64,000 nucleotides of DNA from Diorhabda sublineata (taxonomy: Eukaryota > Arthropoda > Insecta > Coleoptera > Chrysomelidae): positions 806,001-870,000 of the forward strand of contig NC_079482.1 in the NCBI RefSeq assembly GCF_026230105.1, given 5' to 3'. The position numbers and the translations under genes were made by a program. Positions 12,001-27,000 of this stretch are shown one piece after another (within the stretch, counting starts at the first letter, position 1; every line of letters starts with the position of its first letter). The notes beneath the pieces are model-generated. The model made no database searches and had not been told where the DNA came from. It was given only the letters and a program-made list of their open reading frames with translations.

Positions 12001-15000
12001 TATAAATATCGCTTAACGCAAAATTATAGTGGCACGTGAAAATGAAAGCAAATATTAGAATAAAAAATGTAGACGTTTGAGATCAGATAAAGTTTAATTT
12101 TTTTTCTACTTCACCTTAATGTTTTATCGAACGCATTTTCAGAATAATGTGAGGTATTGAAAATTTTCGATGTAGGTATTTTAATTTGGAACAATTTAGA
12201 AAATTATTAATAAATAATTGGCGAAGCGACATCTCTTAATAAAAAAGTATAGTAAAAAAAATAGAGTCGATAATACAGCTTACATTGAACTACAAGCTTT
12301 ATCCTTTTACTGACAGATGGCGGTATTCCATTCGTCGCTATACAAAGATACGGCCCCATATGTTCTCTTCTGACGTTTGTTATATTTAAAACTGGTCCGA
12401 TAGCGTTAAGAACTGAAATAAAATATATTATACAGTGCGTAACAACGAAAACAATCAACAAATTCGAATTATATGATTTTATTTATACCTTCCGTTCCAT
12501 TTTGAAAACGAATCACCTCTCCATCTTCCCTTTTCCACATTATTGATGGTTCTGGAGAACCTTTTGCTACACATTGAAGACTCACATTGGAACCTTCGTC
12601 CACAACCATGTCCGTACTTGTCGGATAGTCGAGTATATCCGGTGGTACTAGGCCAAAACGGAAATAGTTGATTATTTAAAACCAACCGTTAATAAAACTC
12701 CGGTTTATATAACGAACGGTTTAACAAACAAAAAATGCAATTAGTCAGCTACGTTATTAACATATAAGAAAAAAAAAATAAATTTCGTGCTCGGATTAAA
12801 TGAAAACGGAAAATTTTCAAGTTAAGAAGTTGAAAGCATTACACGTAAATCATAATTTCCGATCACAATTATGATAAACCAATTAAAACCGGAGGGATCC
12901 GTGACACGAAAGGGAAGCGAAAATATTTTTTTTTTTAAATAAATTTGTCGTTTTTAAACACTCTTACGATTAATAGGCTGTTATTACGAGGGTAGTATGA
13001 ATTGTAAACGCCGAATCTACTCCAAAACGCCACCGTATGTATATGAATTAAAGCAAAAAACTGTTGATCGTTATAATTGATATTATTGGATTTTAACAAA
13101 GATATGAACGATCAGAAGGTTAACTTTGTTATCTATTATTTGTTTTTGATATCAAACAAACACTCCCGATTGATTATCATTCAAAAGAACGCTCCTATTA
13201 GATCAGATGTACCTGTCAAATGTCTGCAGCAAAAAATCTGTGTACCTTCCATTCTTTTTCTGATTACAGCATCTCAAAAACATTGGTTTATCAATATTTA
13301 GCCCGATTTCGTGTTGGCTACAGTTATTTCCGTAAATGTTCAATAGGATTTGAGTCCGGGCTACGCGCTGGCCGTCAGGAGTCTACAGTATGTTCACGGG
13401 CATCAAAACTCCTCCTCCAAAAGTCACAATATTGCTCGAATCTTTCCCCAAATCGTAGACAAGTTGCTCATTGGGCTGGGGTTAATCTAGGACCAGCAAC
13501 TGGTTTTTTTTTGACTCGAGTTTAGTTGCCTTAAGGCTTCTTCTGATTGTCCAGCCACTCGTCGCGTTTCTCTGAGTTCTTGTCGGACTCAAACACCAGC
13601 GAGGTCCCGATTTATTTTAAAATGATTGTTACAGAATGTGACTTATGTTTAAACGGATTATATTTATGAAAAATATTTTTATTCCGTTGTTGTTGTGATC
13701 TGGAACCGTCTCTGTTTTCAGAAACGTTATTTTTTACGCTTGTTTATATATATATATCGATAGTTAGCGATAATGAGTGTTCTCATTAAGGTAAAGTTCA
13801 AGGCAGTCCAGTCGTTAGCGTTAGGAAAACTACCTGAGCTTAATCTGTACCACACATCCCTCTAAACCTCCCCCGAACTGGCGAATTTAGTTCGAAGTCA
13901 TTATAACGGTGATCAGTGCCAGAAACGAAGTCACGTTATATTTTCCAAGGGGAAACGAAGCTTAAACAAGTCGAGAGATGATCAAAGGGAATTAGAACTA
14001 ACATTATATGATAACTTTATATAGCCGAAGCTCGAAACGGACGGAGACGTATTTATTTTTTTATTTATTTATTAAAAACATCGGGGTTTGTGGTATTAAT
14101 TTGTACAAACAATATGTTGTTAACGTTTCATTGAAGGTTTTCTGTATATTTCTATCCCCATTTTTCGTGCCGAACTTTTCAATTTTCGTTACCATAGCAA
14201 CGAACAATAACTTAGTAGAAGTGTAAGTGTAAAGTTTGACGCCAAAAAAGTAAACCAGAGTTACGCGATAAATTAAAAGAGAAAAAATGTCCACCACCTG
14301 TATTTGAAAGGGTTAAAAGGTAAGCAGATTTGCGAAGAGATACTTAATACCCTTGGTGATCAATGTCCTTCGTGATAATTTGAACTGCAAGCTTCAAAAG
14401 AGGTAAATTTTCCATTGAAGATGATGTTACTATGGATGAGATTTGGGTACATTTCTACGTTCCAGAAACAAAGCAAAAATCGATGTAATGGCGACACTCC
14501 GGTTCTAGAAGACCTAAGAAGTTTCGTGTCCAAAAATCTGCTAGAAAAGTTCTTACTTGGGGTTGCCATGAGGTAATCTTGATTGATTTTTTTGGATACT
14601 AAGGGTAGAACAATAATTGGAGATTACTATTCGACATTAATACGGGAAAAAATTAAAGAGAAAAAACGCTGAAAGCTATCCAAAGGTGTTTTGTTTTTGC
14701 AGGACAACGCCCCGGCACACAAATCTCATGTTGCCATGCAAACACCCTCCTTATTCACCAGATTTGGCTCCGTCCGACTATCATCTCTTTCCCCAACTGA
14801 AAAAAAGTTTAAAAGGTCGTAAATTTTCTTTTTAAAGGTCTAGAGACGTTGCAGGTTCGCTGTAATAAATGTATCCAATTAAAAGGAGAATATGTTGAGT
14901 AATAAAATATTTTGACAATTAAATTCTATAGTAGGATAAGAATTTGTCAATATACCCTCGTATATTTCATCGAGAAAAATGAGAAACTAGTTTTAATTCA

Positions 15001-18000
15001 TACTTTCAAACATTCTTTGTAATATCCTTGGATTGTTGTGCGTTTTCTTATTGGGAACGTGGCAATTAAACACCAAAGTGGACTAACTTTAATATATTTT
15101 ACGAGCTTTCGAATACTTCAATTCAAAGTACCGTTGTTAGAAATATTGAATTGAATTGAAATATTTCGATACTTTTATACATTCAAACGTTTGAATAATA
15201 AGATAATACGTCTTTGTGTTTTGTTCTGAACCTGAGACGACATCTGTATCGAAAGCAACCCTATTAATCTATTAATTCCGGTTACAAATTCGTAGATAAT
15301 ATTATTGCGACGAATACGATATGTCATACGGTTGGATAGGTGTATGTGTGTATCTACGGAATGTCATCACGATGATTGTTTCTGAATTTGGGGCCGTAAA
15401 TTCGGATTATCAAAAGTTATATGTAAATTATGTACCTTACATTTACACCTTGATGATTTCGTAAATGACTAACAGGTTAAACTGAGGCGTGTATTGATTA
15501 AACATAAACACGGAGAAATATCATTTATTCCGAGTCTTCATTTAAAAAATTTCTAACGTTATTAGTATAATTAGGAGACTGAGAAACTTCGTTTTAATGC
15601 TTTTATGACATATCAAGTACCTGCGCCGGTCAGATATCAAATTCGTATCCCAGAAATCCTTTTAGAGCTCTTCCATGGTGTGTAAGTCCTGATGCATTGG
15701 CTCTCCCAGCTCTTTCCTATATTTCCCGGTAACCTGTCCAGGTTACCAGGTCTTTTAGTCAATATTACTCAATATAATTTTTAGATTTTTCATTTCCAAG
15801 AAATGCTTTGATGAAACGAAAGCTGTCGCTAGTTCTAGCTCTGTCATAGAGTTCTGGGAAGTGTTTCTTCAAAACGGCCCTTGAAGAATGTGCCGTTGCA
15901 TCTTCTTGTTTGTAGTCAATCTCTCCCAACTCCAATTTACCTAACCGTTAGTTATTAATTATTTATTTTCAGTTTTTGTCGATCCGTTCATGCTAAATGC
16001 TCTTTAAACCGGATTTTAATGGATCTCTTTGTCTGTCCAACTTACTTTTACATCAAAATCACTCCAAATCTGGTTGTTTTTCATCATGTTTCGGTTCGTT
16101 CATACTTTAAATGCTCTTTAAACCGGATTTTGATGGATCTCTTTGCTTGTCCAACGTACTTTTTCATCAAAATCACTCTAAATCTGGTTGTTTTTCATCA
16201 TGTTTCGGTTCGTTCATACTTTAAATGAACTAGATGCTCTTTAAACCGGATTTTAACGGATCTCTTTGTCTGTCCAACGTACTTTTACATCAAAATCACT
16301 CCAAATCTGGTTGTTTTTCATCTTGTTCCGGTTCGTTCATATTTTAAACGAACTAAATGCTCTTTAAACCGGAATTTGATGGATCTCTTTGCTTGTCCAA
16401 CGTACTTTTTCATCAAAATCACTCTAAATCTTGTTGTTTTTCATCATGTTTCGGTTCGTTCATACTTTAAATGAACTAGATGCTCTTTAAACCGGATTTT
16501 GATGGATCTCTTTGCTTGTCCAACGTACTTTTTCATCAAAATCACTCAAAATCTGGTTGTTTTTCATCATGTTTCGGTTCGTTCATACTTTAAATGCTCT
16601 TTAAACCGGATTTTGATGGATCTCTTTGCTTGTCCAACGTACTTTTTCATCAAAATCACTCTAAATCTGGTTGTTTTTCATCATGTTTCGGTTCGTTCAT
16701 ACTTTAAATGAACTAGATGCTCTTTAAACCGGATTTTAACGGATCTCTTTGTCTGTCCAACGTACTTTTACATCAAAATCACTCCAAATCTGGTTGTTTT
16801 TCATCTTGTTCCGGTTCGTTTATATTTTAAACGAACTAAATGCTCTTTAAACCGGAATTTGATGGATCTCTTTGCTTGTCCAACGTACTTTTTCATCAAG
16901 ATCACTCTAAATCTGGTTGTTTTTCATCTTGTTCCGGTTCGTTCATATTTTAAACGAACTAAATGCTCTTTAAACCGGAATTTGATGGATCTCTTTGCTT
17001 GTCCAACGTACTTTTTCATCAAAATCACTCTAAATCTTGTTGTTTTTCATCATGTTTCGGTTCGTTCATACTTTAAATGAACTAGATGCTCTTTAAACCG
17101 GATTTTGATGGATCTCTTTGCTTGTCCAACGTACTTTTTCATCAAAATCACTCAAAATCTGGTTGTTTTTCATCATGTTTCGGTTCGTTCATACTTTAAA
17201 TGCTCTTTAAACCGGATTTTGATGGATCTCTTTGCTTGTCCAACGTACTTTTTCATCAAAATCACTCTAAATCTGGTTGTTTTTCATCATGTTTCGGTTC
17301 GTTCATACTTTAAATGAACTAGATGCTCTTTAAACCGGATTTTAACGGATCTCTTTGTCTGTCCAACGTACTTTTACATCAAAATCACTCCAAATCTGGT
17401 TGTTTTTCATCTTGTTCCGGTTCGTTTATATTTTAAACGAACTAAATGCTCTTTAAACCGGAATTTGATGGATCTCTTTGCTTGTCCAACGTACTTTTTC
17501 ATCAAGATCACTCTAAATCTGGTTGTTTTTCATCTTGTTCCGGTTCGTTCATATTTTAAACGAACTAAATGCTCTTTAAACCGGAATTTGATGGATCTCT
17601 TTGCTTGTCCAACGTACTTTTTCATCAAGATCACTCAAAATCTGGTTGTTTTTCATCATGTTTCGGTTCGTTCATACTTTAAATGAACTAGATGCTCTTT
17701 AAACCGGATTTTAACGGATCTCTTTGTCTGTCCAACGTACTTTTTCATCAAAATCACTCTAAATCTGGTTGTTTTTCATCATGTTTCGGTTCGTTCATAC
17801 TTTAAATGAACTAGATGCTCTTTAAACCGGAATTTGATGGATCTCTTTGCTTGTCCAACGTACTTTTTCATCAAAATCACTCTAAATCTTGTTGTTTTTC
17901 ATCATGTTTCGGTTCGTTCATACTTTAAATGAACTAGATGCTCTTTAAACCGGATTTTAACGGATCTCTTTGTCTGTCCAACGTACTTTTTCATCAAAAT

Positions 18001-21000
18001 CCCTCCAAATCTGGTTGTTTTTCATCTTTTTATCGGTTCGTTCATACTTTAAATGAACTAGATGCTCTTTAAACCGGATTTTGATGGATCTCTTTGTCTG
18101 TCCAACGTACTTTTTCATCAAGATCACTCAAAATCTGGTTGTTTTTCATCTTTTTATCGGTTCGTTCATACTTTAAATGAACTAGATGCTCTTTAAACCG
18201 GATTTTGACGGATCTCTTTGTCTGTCCAACGTACTTTTACATCAAAATCACTCCAAATCTGGTTGTTTTTCATCTTGTTTCGGTTCGTTCATACTTTAAA
18301 TGAACTAGATGCTCTTTAAACCGGATTTTGATGGATCTCTTTGTCTGTCCAACGTACTTTTTCATCAAAATCCCTCCAAATCTGGTTGTTTTTAATCTTT
18401 TTATCGGTTCGTTCATACTTTAAATGAACTAGATGCTCTTTAAACCGGATTTTGACGGATCTCTTTGTCTGTCCAACGTACTTTTACATCAAAATCACTC
18501 CAAATCTGGTTGTTTTTCATCTTGTTTCGGTTCGTTCATACTTTAAATGAACTAGATGCTGTTTAAACCGGATTTTGATGGATCTCTTTGTCTGTCCAAC
18601 GTACTTTTTCATCAAAATCACTCCAAATCTGGTTGTTTTTCATCTTTTTATTGGTTCGTTCATATTTTAAATGAACTAAATGCTCTTTAAATCGGATTTT
18701 GATGGATCTCTTTGTCTGTCCAACGTACTTTTTCATCAAAATCCCTCCAAATCTGGTTGTTTTTCATCTTTTTATCGGTTCGTTCATATTTTAAATGAAC
18801 TAAATGCTCTTTAAATCGGATTTTGATGGATCTCTTTGTCTGTCCAACGTACTTTTTCATCAAAATCACTCCAAATCTGGTTGTTTTTCATCTTTTTATC
18901 GGTTCGTTCATACTTTAAATGAACTAGATGCTCTTTAAATCGGATTTTGATGGATCTCTTTGTCTGTCCAACGTACTTTTTCATCAAAATCACTCCAAAT
19001 CTGGTTGTTTTTCATCTTTTTATTGGTTCGTTCATATTTTAAATGAACTAAATGCTCTTTAAATCGGATTTTGATGGATCTCTTTGTCTGTCCAACGTAC
19101 TTTTTCATCAAAATCCCTCCAAATCTGGTTGTTTTTCATCTTTTTATCGGTTCGTTCATATTTTAAATGAACTAAATGCTCTTTAAATCGGATTTTGATG
19201 GATCTCTTTGTCTGTCCAACGTACTTTTTCATCAAAATCACTCCAAATCTGGTTGTTTTTCATCTTTTTATCGGTTCGTTCATACTTTAAATGAACTAGA
19301 TGCTCTTTAAACCGGATTTTGATGGATCTCTTTGTCTGTCCAACGTACTTTTTCATCAAAATCACTCCAAATCTGGTTGTTTTTCATCTTTTTATCGGTT
19401 CGTTCATACTTTAAATGAACTAGATGCTCTTTAAACCGGAATTTGATGGATCTCTTTGCTTGTCCAACGTACTTTTTCATCAAGATCACTCAAAATCTGG
19501 TTGTTTTTCATCATGTTTCGGTTCGTTCATACTTTAAATGAACTAGATGCTCTTTAAACCGGATTTTGACGGATCTCTTTGTCTGTCCAACGTACTTTTT
19601 CATCAAGATCACTCCAAAGCTGGTTCTTTGGATTACCAAAAAGTTGTCTTAATCTATTGCTGGATTTATAAACCAATTTTAGACTCACTATGTTAAAAAA
19701 TCATTCCAATCCTTTTGTAAAAATAGAATCGGAAGATACTAGAGCAAATTTTTTCTGTTTGGCGTTTCGATTTTGAAAAAAGTTGGTTTTTCCGAAGACG
19801 ATAATAATAATAAAATGTGATAAATGGTGGTGTAGTATTTTTTAGAAAATATGATAGCTCGTAATAAATCATATTATAACTATTTTTGATTGAAGGATCA
19901 AACCGATTAAAATGGGGAGACATCCGGTATAACTGAGCTTCCTATTGTCTACTTACCATCATAATTTCGTCCCGTAGTGCTCGACAATTTGATATAACGT
20001 TTTTTTTTTATGGTATTTTGTATCATATTTCGTAATCACCATAAGAAATTGAACACATTCGAAACCGTGTTTCGGAGGGTAATATTCTTCGTTATAATTT
20101 AATTAGTAACTACCATTAACTGTGTGGTTATTTATGGATGAACTTAACCGAATTATGGAAGTAAACACATTATCATTAATAGTTCACACATAGTTAATCA
20201 ACCTTGTATAATATGAAAATAGAATAGATCGGATTCAATAACTGTAAATTTTGTTTTGTTGTTTGTCATATTTACTAAATCATCTACAACAAAAAAATTA
20301 TTTGTATTTTGAACAAAAAGTACATATTTACTTTGTCCTAATGTCTGTACTCGATTCCAAATAACCGGTTCATAGATTTTATTATATATTTATAAAAATT
20401 GATTATTCCGAAGTTATATAGTTCAGTATTTTTCACATTGTACACGAGAGGGCGTTAGATGTCGCGTTTACTACGTGACACATTATTAGATTTATCGTAT
20501 TACATATCGTACGACCCTCGTTAAAGGAGTACCCAACATTGGGACGGAAATTGGAACCGGCTGGTTGGAATCTGGTCGGATCAGATCAACGTTGGAAGGT
20601 GAATTTTGGCGCAAAAGTTGACGCACGAAAAACTGTCCAAAAATAAAGATAATTTTGGGAAAATTGTTAGTTGTCTACTCGATACGTGGAAGCACTTTTC
20701 AGTAACTTGGGTAGTTGATTATGGGCTAGCTATATCTGGGCTAGTCGGAATTAAGTCATTTCGTGGGTTCCTTCTACAATCACGAACGATTTCGAAACAT
20801 TTCGCTTTCGTTACTTGGTTCATTTTGTAGATTTCGTTTTCGATGATATATTCTACTGTAGAAACATTTTGATAGCACGAGCTTTGACGAATAATGAACT
20901 AATTTGATTATTTATCACTAACCTACGGCAAAATAGGATCCACTGTGTAAAAATGTGCGTTTGGATCCACCAAGAAGGAGGGTGAACCAACTTTCAGGGT

Positions 21001-24000
21001 TCTTTCAAATATCTGACGACAGTAATTAATTTTCCCATTGTCCATGGACGTTATAGCATAATTTTTTTCCTTTTAATAAAAAAAACTTTACTCTGTTTAT
21101 GTTGGTTTAGTTTAGTCCACATTAAATAATTTGTATCGAGAATAATCAATGTTTTTCAGTTCTTGTAATTTTCAAAAATCACGTAAAACTTTCATGGTTA
21201 AATTCATGATGTTTCGTTACTGTTTTTTGACTAAAATGATGACGAAGCACATTTTGAATGGCTAACTGACCTTTTCCTTTGCTAGATCGCTTGAACAAAG
21301 CTAACCACCCATATAGGATTTTACTATGGGCCCAGTATAGGCCCATACTTGGACCAAGGCAAGACAACTCCGGTCCTGACTTGGAAACCATTCTTGGTCC
21401 AGACTTGGCGCTGCTCTGGAATGATAACAGTGCCCCTCGCTTAGTTTACAGCCCTGGGCCAGGCCCAGGTTGTCCAGAGAGACCCAAGACTGGTTATCAA
21501 GGCCTGGGACAGACTTGGTTTCTTAGATAGTCCCAAGGCTAGTTTGAAAGTCTGGTCCAGGCTTGGCGAAACTCATGGATGATGATAATGTCCCTTCATA
21601 TTCTGTTAATGTCTTGGAGGAATTTTGTTTCTCATAATTTTATCTTGTGAATCTTCTCTTTTGAACTTATTATGATCGTTTTAGTCTTGGCTTCATTTCT
21701 TTTGTTGTTTTTGATAAAGACGATTTTTGGATTGCCCGTTTCAACGTAGTACGGCCCTGTTTTAGGAATATACCCGTTGGGCAAATGTACTCATTAACTG
21801 ACGTTCGGCGTTATGAAATATCCGTTTTAAAAAATTTAATCTCGACAAAAACCGAGCTCAAAGTAATAAATATCGATTTTGAGAAAGTGTATGTACACAA
21901 AATAACGAGATTGAAGTAAATAACGACGCTTTTGTAACATAAACTCGAATAAATCGTAGATGTTTCTTGTTAGTTAAAAGAAATAGCGTATCATATCAAT
22001 ATTCACTTTTTTTTATATGTTTCTTAAGCTGCTTTTAGTTATTTAAACTCACTTGTGTACATACGCCTTCCGTCAGCCTCGGCCAATTTATATTTACGAT
22101 GTTTTCATTGGTAAATAGTATAGATGATGAGTCCACGTGGACTGACGATTTTGTTAGATGTTTAACGACGTTTATTGATTGTTCCTAGCATAATTGTCTT
22201 TTGATATTGAAATTGGAAGATTTAAACTTAAATTTTCTTCAGTTTTTAATACCGAGACTGCTCCTTAGTACGACCTGCGAAGACCAGCATCGCAGAGGTC
22301 GACCAAATGTGGTGACGACTCCACTGGAGGATCGTAGACATTTCAAAAAGTGCTTATTAACTAAAAATTTGGACATGAGGAAGCTGTGCGCAAGATGGGT
22401 GCTGCGTTTGCTTACAATGGATCAAAAACAGCGTCGTGAAGATGTTTCCGTCCATCACAGCAGTCCAGAAGCAAAAGAACAATCAAAACAATGGACTGAA
22501 ACGGAAGAACCAGCTCCATCTGTAGGCAAGATCATGACGGTACATTTTTTGAATTAAAACAAAAAAAAAGCGATAGATTTCATAAAGGTTATCAATAACG
22601 ATTATTATAAATTTATAATACAGTATTTTGCATTTTACAAATTTATAATTCATCAACTGAATTATTAATAAGGAATTTGACGGATGTTCGTCTTTGTTGG
22701 GGGTAGCGTCTATTCAATTTACCAAAAAGAAAACTTCGAAAAGTAGGTTCGTGCTGCTTTAACTCCCAATTTATAAAGGTATAAAGTGAATATTTATTAA
22801 TATGGATAGTTGAAAGATAGATGAAAGCAAAAATCAATATAGAACGTCGAGAAAAATCTCCAGAAAACTGACATATACGTAAAAACTTTTTCTAATGATA
22901 CTACTTCTGGATATGTAATTATAGATTGAAACACAACTTTGAAATGCTTTGAAAAGTTGCGGCGGCGTCCAATTGCCTGGTGAAATTTCTCGAAAATATC
23001 CACTAATCCAAAGTAATTGGAAGTGGAGAAGAAAAGTTTAGGTTTTATACAGATTGTCACTGCTGAAATTATTGAACATTAGCGGCAACAAAAAAAATCT
23101 ATTAATTCATAGTAAACAACTCAAATGATTATAGTGTTTGATACACGTTTCAATATTCATTCATTTCAATGTTCATTGTTCAATATATAGTTTTTCTAGC
23201 TCTACGAATAGCTACATGCATATTTTTATTGTACGTTTTTTCTCTAGCCTCAAAATGTTAGGCGTTAACCTCTTTATAGGTTCGAAATTTCTATCCTGCA
23301 AGCATCCTCTCGGAGTTTGAGAACAATTTCGGCGATAATCTCTTCATAAATTCAAAATTTCTGTCCAGCGAACATCTTCTCGGAGTTTGAGAACAATTTC
23401 GGCGATAATCTCTTCATAAATTCAAAATTTCTGTCCAGCGAACATCTTCTCGAAGTTTGAGGACAGTTTCGGCGATAATCTCTTCATAAATTCAAAATTT
23501 CTGCCCAGCGAACATCTTCTCGAAGTTTGAGAACAGTTTCGGCGATAATCTCTTCATAAATTCAAAATTTCTGTCCAGCGAACATCTTCTCGAAGTTAGA
23601 GAACAGTTTCGGCGATAATCTCTTCATAGGTTCAAAATTTCTGCCCAGCGAACATCTTCTCGGAGTTTGAGAACAATTTCGGCGATAATCTCTTCATAAA
23701 TTCAAAATTTCTGTCCAGCGAACATCTTCTCGAAGTTTGAGAACAGTTTCGGCGATAATCTCTTCATAAATTCAAAATTTCTGCCCAGCGAACATCTTCT
23801 CGAAGTTTGAGAACAGTTTCGGCGATAATCTCTTCATAAATTCAAAATTTCTGTCCAGCGAACATCTTCTCGAAGTTAGAGAACAGTTTCGGCGATAATC
23901 TCTTCATAGGTTCAAAATTTCTGCCCAGCGAACATCTTCTCGGAGTTTGAGAACAATTTCGGCGATAATCTCTTCATAAATTCAAAATTTCTGTCCAGCG

Positions 24001-27000
24001 AACATCTTCTCGAAGTTTGAGAACAGTTTCGGCGATAATCTCTTCATAAATTCAAAATTTCTGCCCAGCGAACATCTTCTCGAAGTTTGAGAACAGTTTC
24101 GGCGATAATCTCTTCATAGGTTCAAAATTTCTGCCCAGCGAACATCTTCTCGAAGTTTGAGAACAGTTTCGGCGATAATCTCTTCATAGGTTCAAAATTT
24201 CTGCCCAGCGAACATCTTCTCGAAGTTTGAGAACAGTTTCGGCGATAATCTCTTCATAGGTTCAAAATTTCTGCCCAGCGAACATCTTCTCGAAGTTAGA
24301 GAACAGTTTCGGCGATAATCTCTTCATAGGTTCAAAATTTCTGCCCAGCGAACATCTTCTCGAAGTTTGAGAACAGTTTCGGCGATAATCTCTTCATAGG
24401 TTCAAAATTTCTGCCCAGCGAACATCTTTACGAAGTTTGAGAACAGTTTCGGCGATAATCTCTTCATAAATTCAAAATTTCTGTCCAGCGAACATCTTCT
24501 CGGAGTTTGAGAACAATTTCGGCGATAATCTCTTCATAAATTCAAAATTTCTGCCCAGCGAACATCTTTACGAAGTTTGAGGACAGTTTCGGCGATAATC
24601 TCTTAATAAATTCAAAATTTCTGTCCAGCGAACATCTTCTCGGAGTTTGAGAACAATTTCGGCGATAATCTCTTCATAAATTCAAAATTTCTGTCCAGCG
24701 AACATCTTCTCGAAGTTTGAGAACAGTTTCGGCGATAATCTCTTCATAAATTCAAAATTTCTGCCCAGCGAACATCTTCTCGAAGTTTGAGGACAGTTTC
24801 GGCGATAATCTCTTCATAAATTCAAAATTTCTGCCCAGCGAACATCTTCTCGAAGTTTGAGAACAGTTTCGGTGATAATCTCTTCATAAATTCAAAATTT
24901 CTGCCCAGCGAACATCTTCTCGAAGTTTGAGAACAGTTTCGGCGATAATCTCTTCATAGGTTCAAAATTTCTGCCCAGCGAACATCTTCTCGAAGTTTGA
25001 GAACAGTTTCGGCGATAATCTCTTCATAGATTCAAAATTTCTGTCCAGCGAACATCTTCTCGAAGTTTGAGAACAGTTTCGGCGATAATCTCTTCATAGA
25101 TTCAAAATTTCTGTCCAGCGAACATCTTCTCGAAGTTTGAGAACAGTTTCGGTGATAATCTCTTCATAGGTTCAAAATTTCTGCCCAGCGAACATCTTTA
25201 CGAAGTTTGAGAACAGTTTCGGCGATAATCTCTTCATAGGTTCAAAATTTCTGCCCAGCGAACATCTTTACGAAGTTTGAGGACAGTTTCGGCGATAATC
25301 TCTTCATAAATTCAAAATTTCTGTCCAGCGAACATCTTCTCGGAGTTTGAGAACAATTTCGGCGATAATCTCTTAATAAATTCAAAATTTCTGTCCAGCG
25401 AACATCTTCTCGGAGTTTGAGAACAATTTCGGCGATAATCTCTTCATAAATTCAAAATTTCTGTCCAGCGAACATCTTCTCGAAGTTTGAGAACAGTTTC
25501 GGCGATAATCTCTTCATAAATTCAAAATTTCTGTCCAGCGAACATCTTCTCGAAGTTTGAGGACAGTTTCGGCGATAATCTCTTCATAAATTCAAAATTT
25601 CTGCCCAGCGAACATCTTCTCGAAGTTTGAGGACAGTTTCGGCGATAATCTCTTCATAAATTCAAAATTTCTGCCCAGCGAACATCTTCTCGAAGTTTGA
25701 GAACAGTTTCGGTGATAATCTCTTCATAAATTCAAAATTTCTGCCCAGCGAACATCTTCTCGAAGTTTGAGAACAGTTTCGGTGATAATCTCTTCATAGG
25801 TTCAAAATTTCTGCCCAGCGAACATCTTCTCGAAGTTTGAGAACAGTTTCGGCGATAATCTCTTCATAGGTTCAAAATTTCTGCCCAGCGAACATCTTTA
25901 CGAAGTTTGAGGACAGTTTCGGCGATAATCTCTTCATAAATTCAAAATTTCTGTCCAGCGAACATCTTCTCGGAGTTTGAGAACAATTTCGGCGATAATC
26001 TCTTCATAAATTCAAAATTTCTGTCCAGCGAACATCTTCTCGAAGTTTGAGAACAATTTCGGCGATAATCTCTTCATAAATTCAAAATTTCTGTCCAGCG
26101 AACATCTTCTCGAAGTTTGAGGACAGTTTCGGCGATAATCTCTTCATAAATTCAAAATTTCTGCCCAGCGAACATCTTCTCGAAGTTTGAGAACAGTTTC
26201 GGCGATAATCTCTTCATAGGTTCAAAATTTCTGCCCAGCGAACATCTTTACGAAGTTTGAGGACAGTTTCGGCGATAATCTCTTCATAGATTCAAAATTT
26301 CTGTCCAGCGAACATCTTCTCGAAGTTTGAGGACAGTTTCGGCGATAATCTCTTCATAAATTCAAAATTTCTGCCCAACGAACATCTTCTCGAAGTTTGA
26401 GAACAGTTTCGGCGATAATCTCTTCATAGATTCAAAATTTCTGTCCAGCGAACATCTTCTCGAAGTTTGAGAACAGTTTCGACGATAATCTCTTCATAGG
26501 TTCAAAATTTCTGTCCAGCGAACATCTTCTCGAAGTTTGAGAACAGTTTCGGTGATAATCTCTTCATAAATTCAAAATTTCTGCCCAGCGAACATCTTCT
26601 CGAAGTTTGAGAACAGTTTCGGTGATAATCTCTTCATAGGTTCAAAATTTCTGCCCAGCGAACATCTTCTCGAAGTTTGAGAACAGTTTCGGCGATAATC
26701 TCTTCATAGGTTCAAAATTTCTGCCCAGCGAACATCTTCTCGAAGTTTGAGAACAGTTTCGGCGATAATCTCTTCATAGGTTCAAAATTTCTGCCCAGCG
26801 AACATCTTTACGAAGTTTGAGGACAGTTTCGGCGATAATCTCTTCATAAATTCAAAATTTCTGTCCAGCGAACATCTTCTCGGAGTTTGAGAACAATTTC
26901 GGCGATAATCTCTTCATAAATTCAAAATTTCTGTCCAGCGAACATCTTCTCGAAGTTTGAGAACAATTTCGGCGATAATCTCTTCATAAATTCAAAATTT

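Noticed and set aside
12479..12685. 68-codon minus-strand frame starting MVLNNQLFPFWP
   Set aside because: Wrong frame over a real DIP exon; splice phase and Ig2 motifs fix a different frame.
16019..17686. Plus-strand MDLFACPTYFFIKIT-type open frames in the 123 bp array
   Set aside because: Antisense of the endonuclease-derived unit; open across two units only because 123 is divisible by three.
22797..23060. 87-codon minus-strand frame next to the 70 bp array
   Set aside because: No recognisable motif, aromatic-rich composition typical of chance frames in AT-rich DNA; not recognisably part of either neighbouring mariner.
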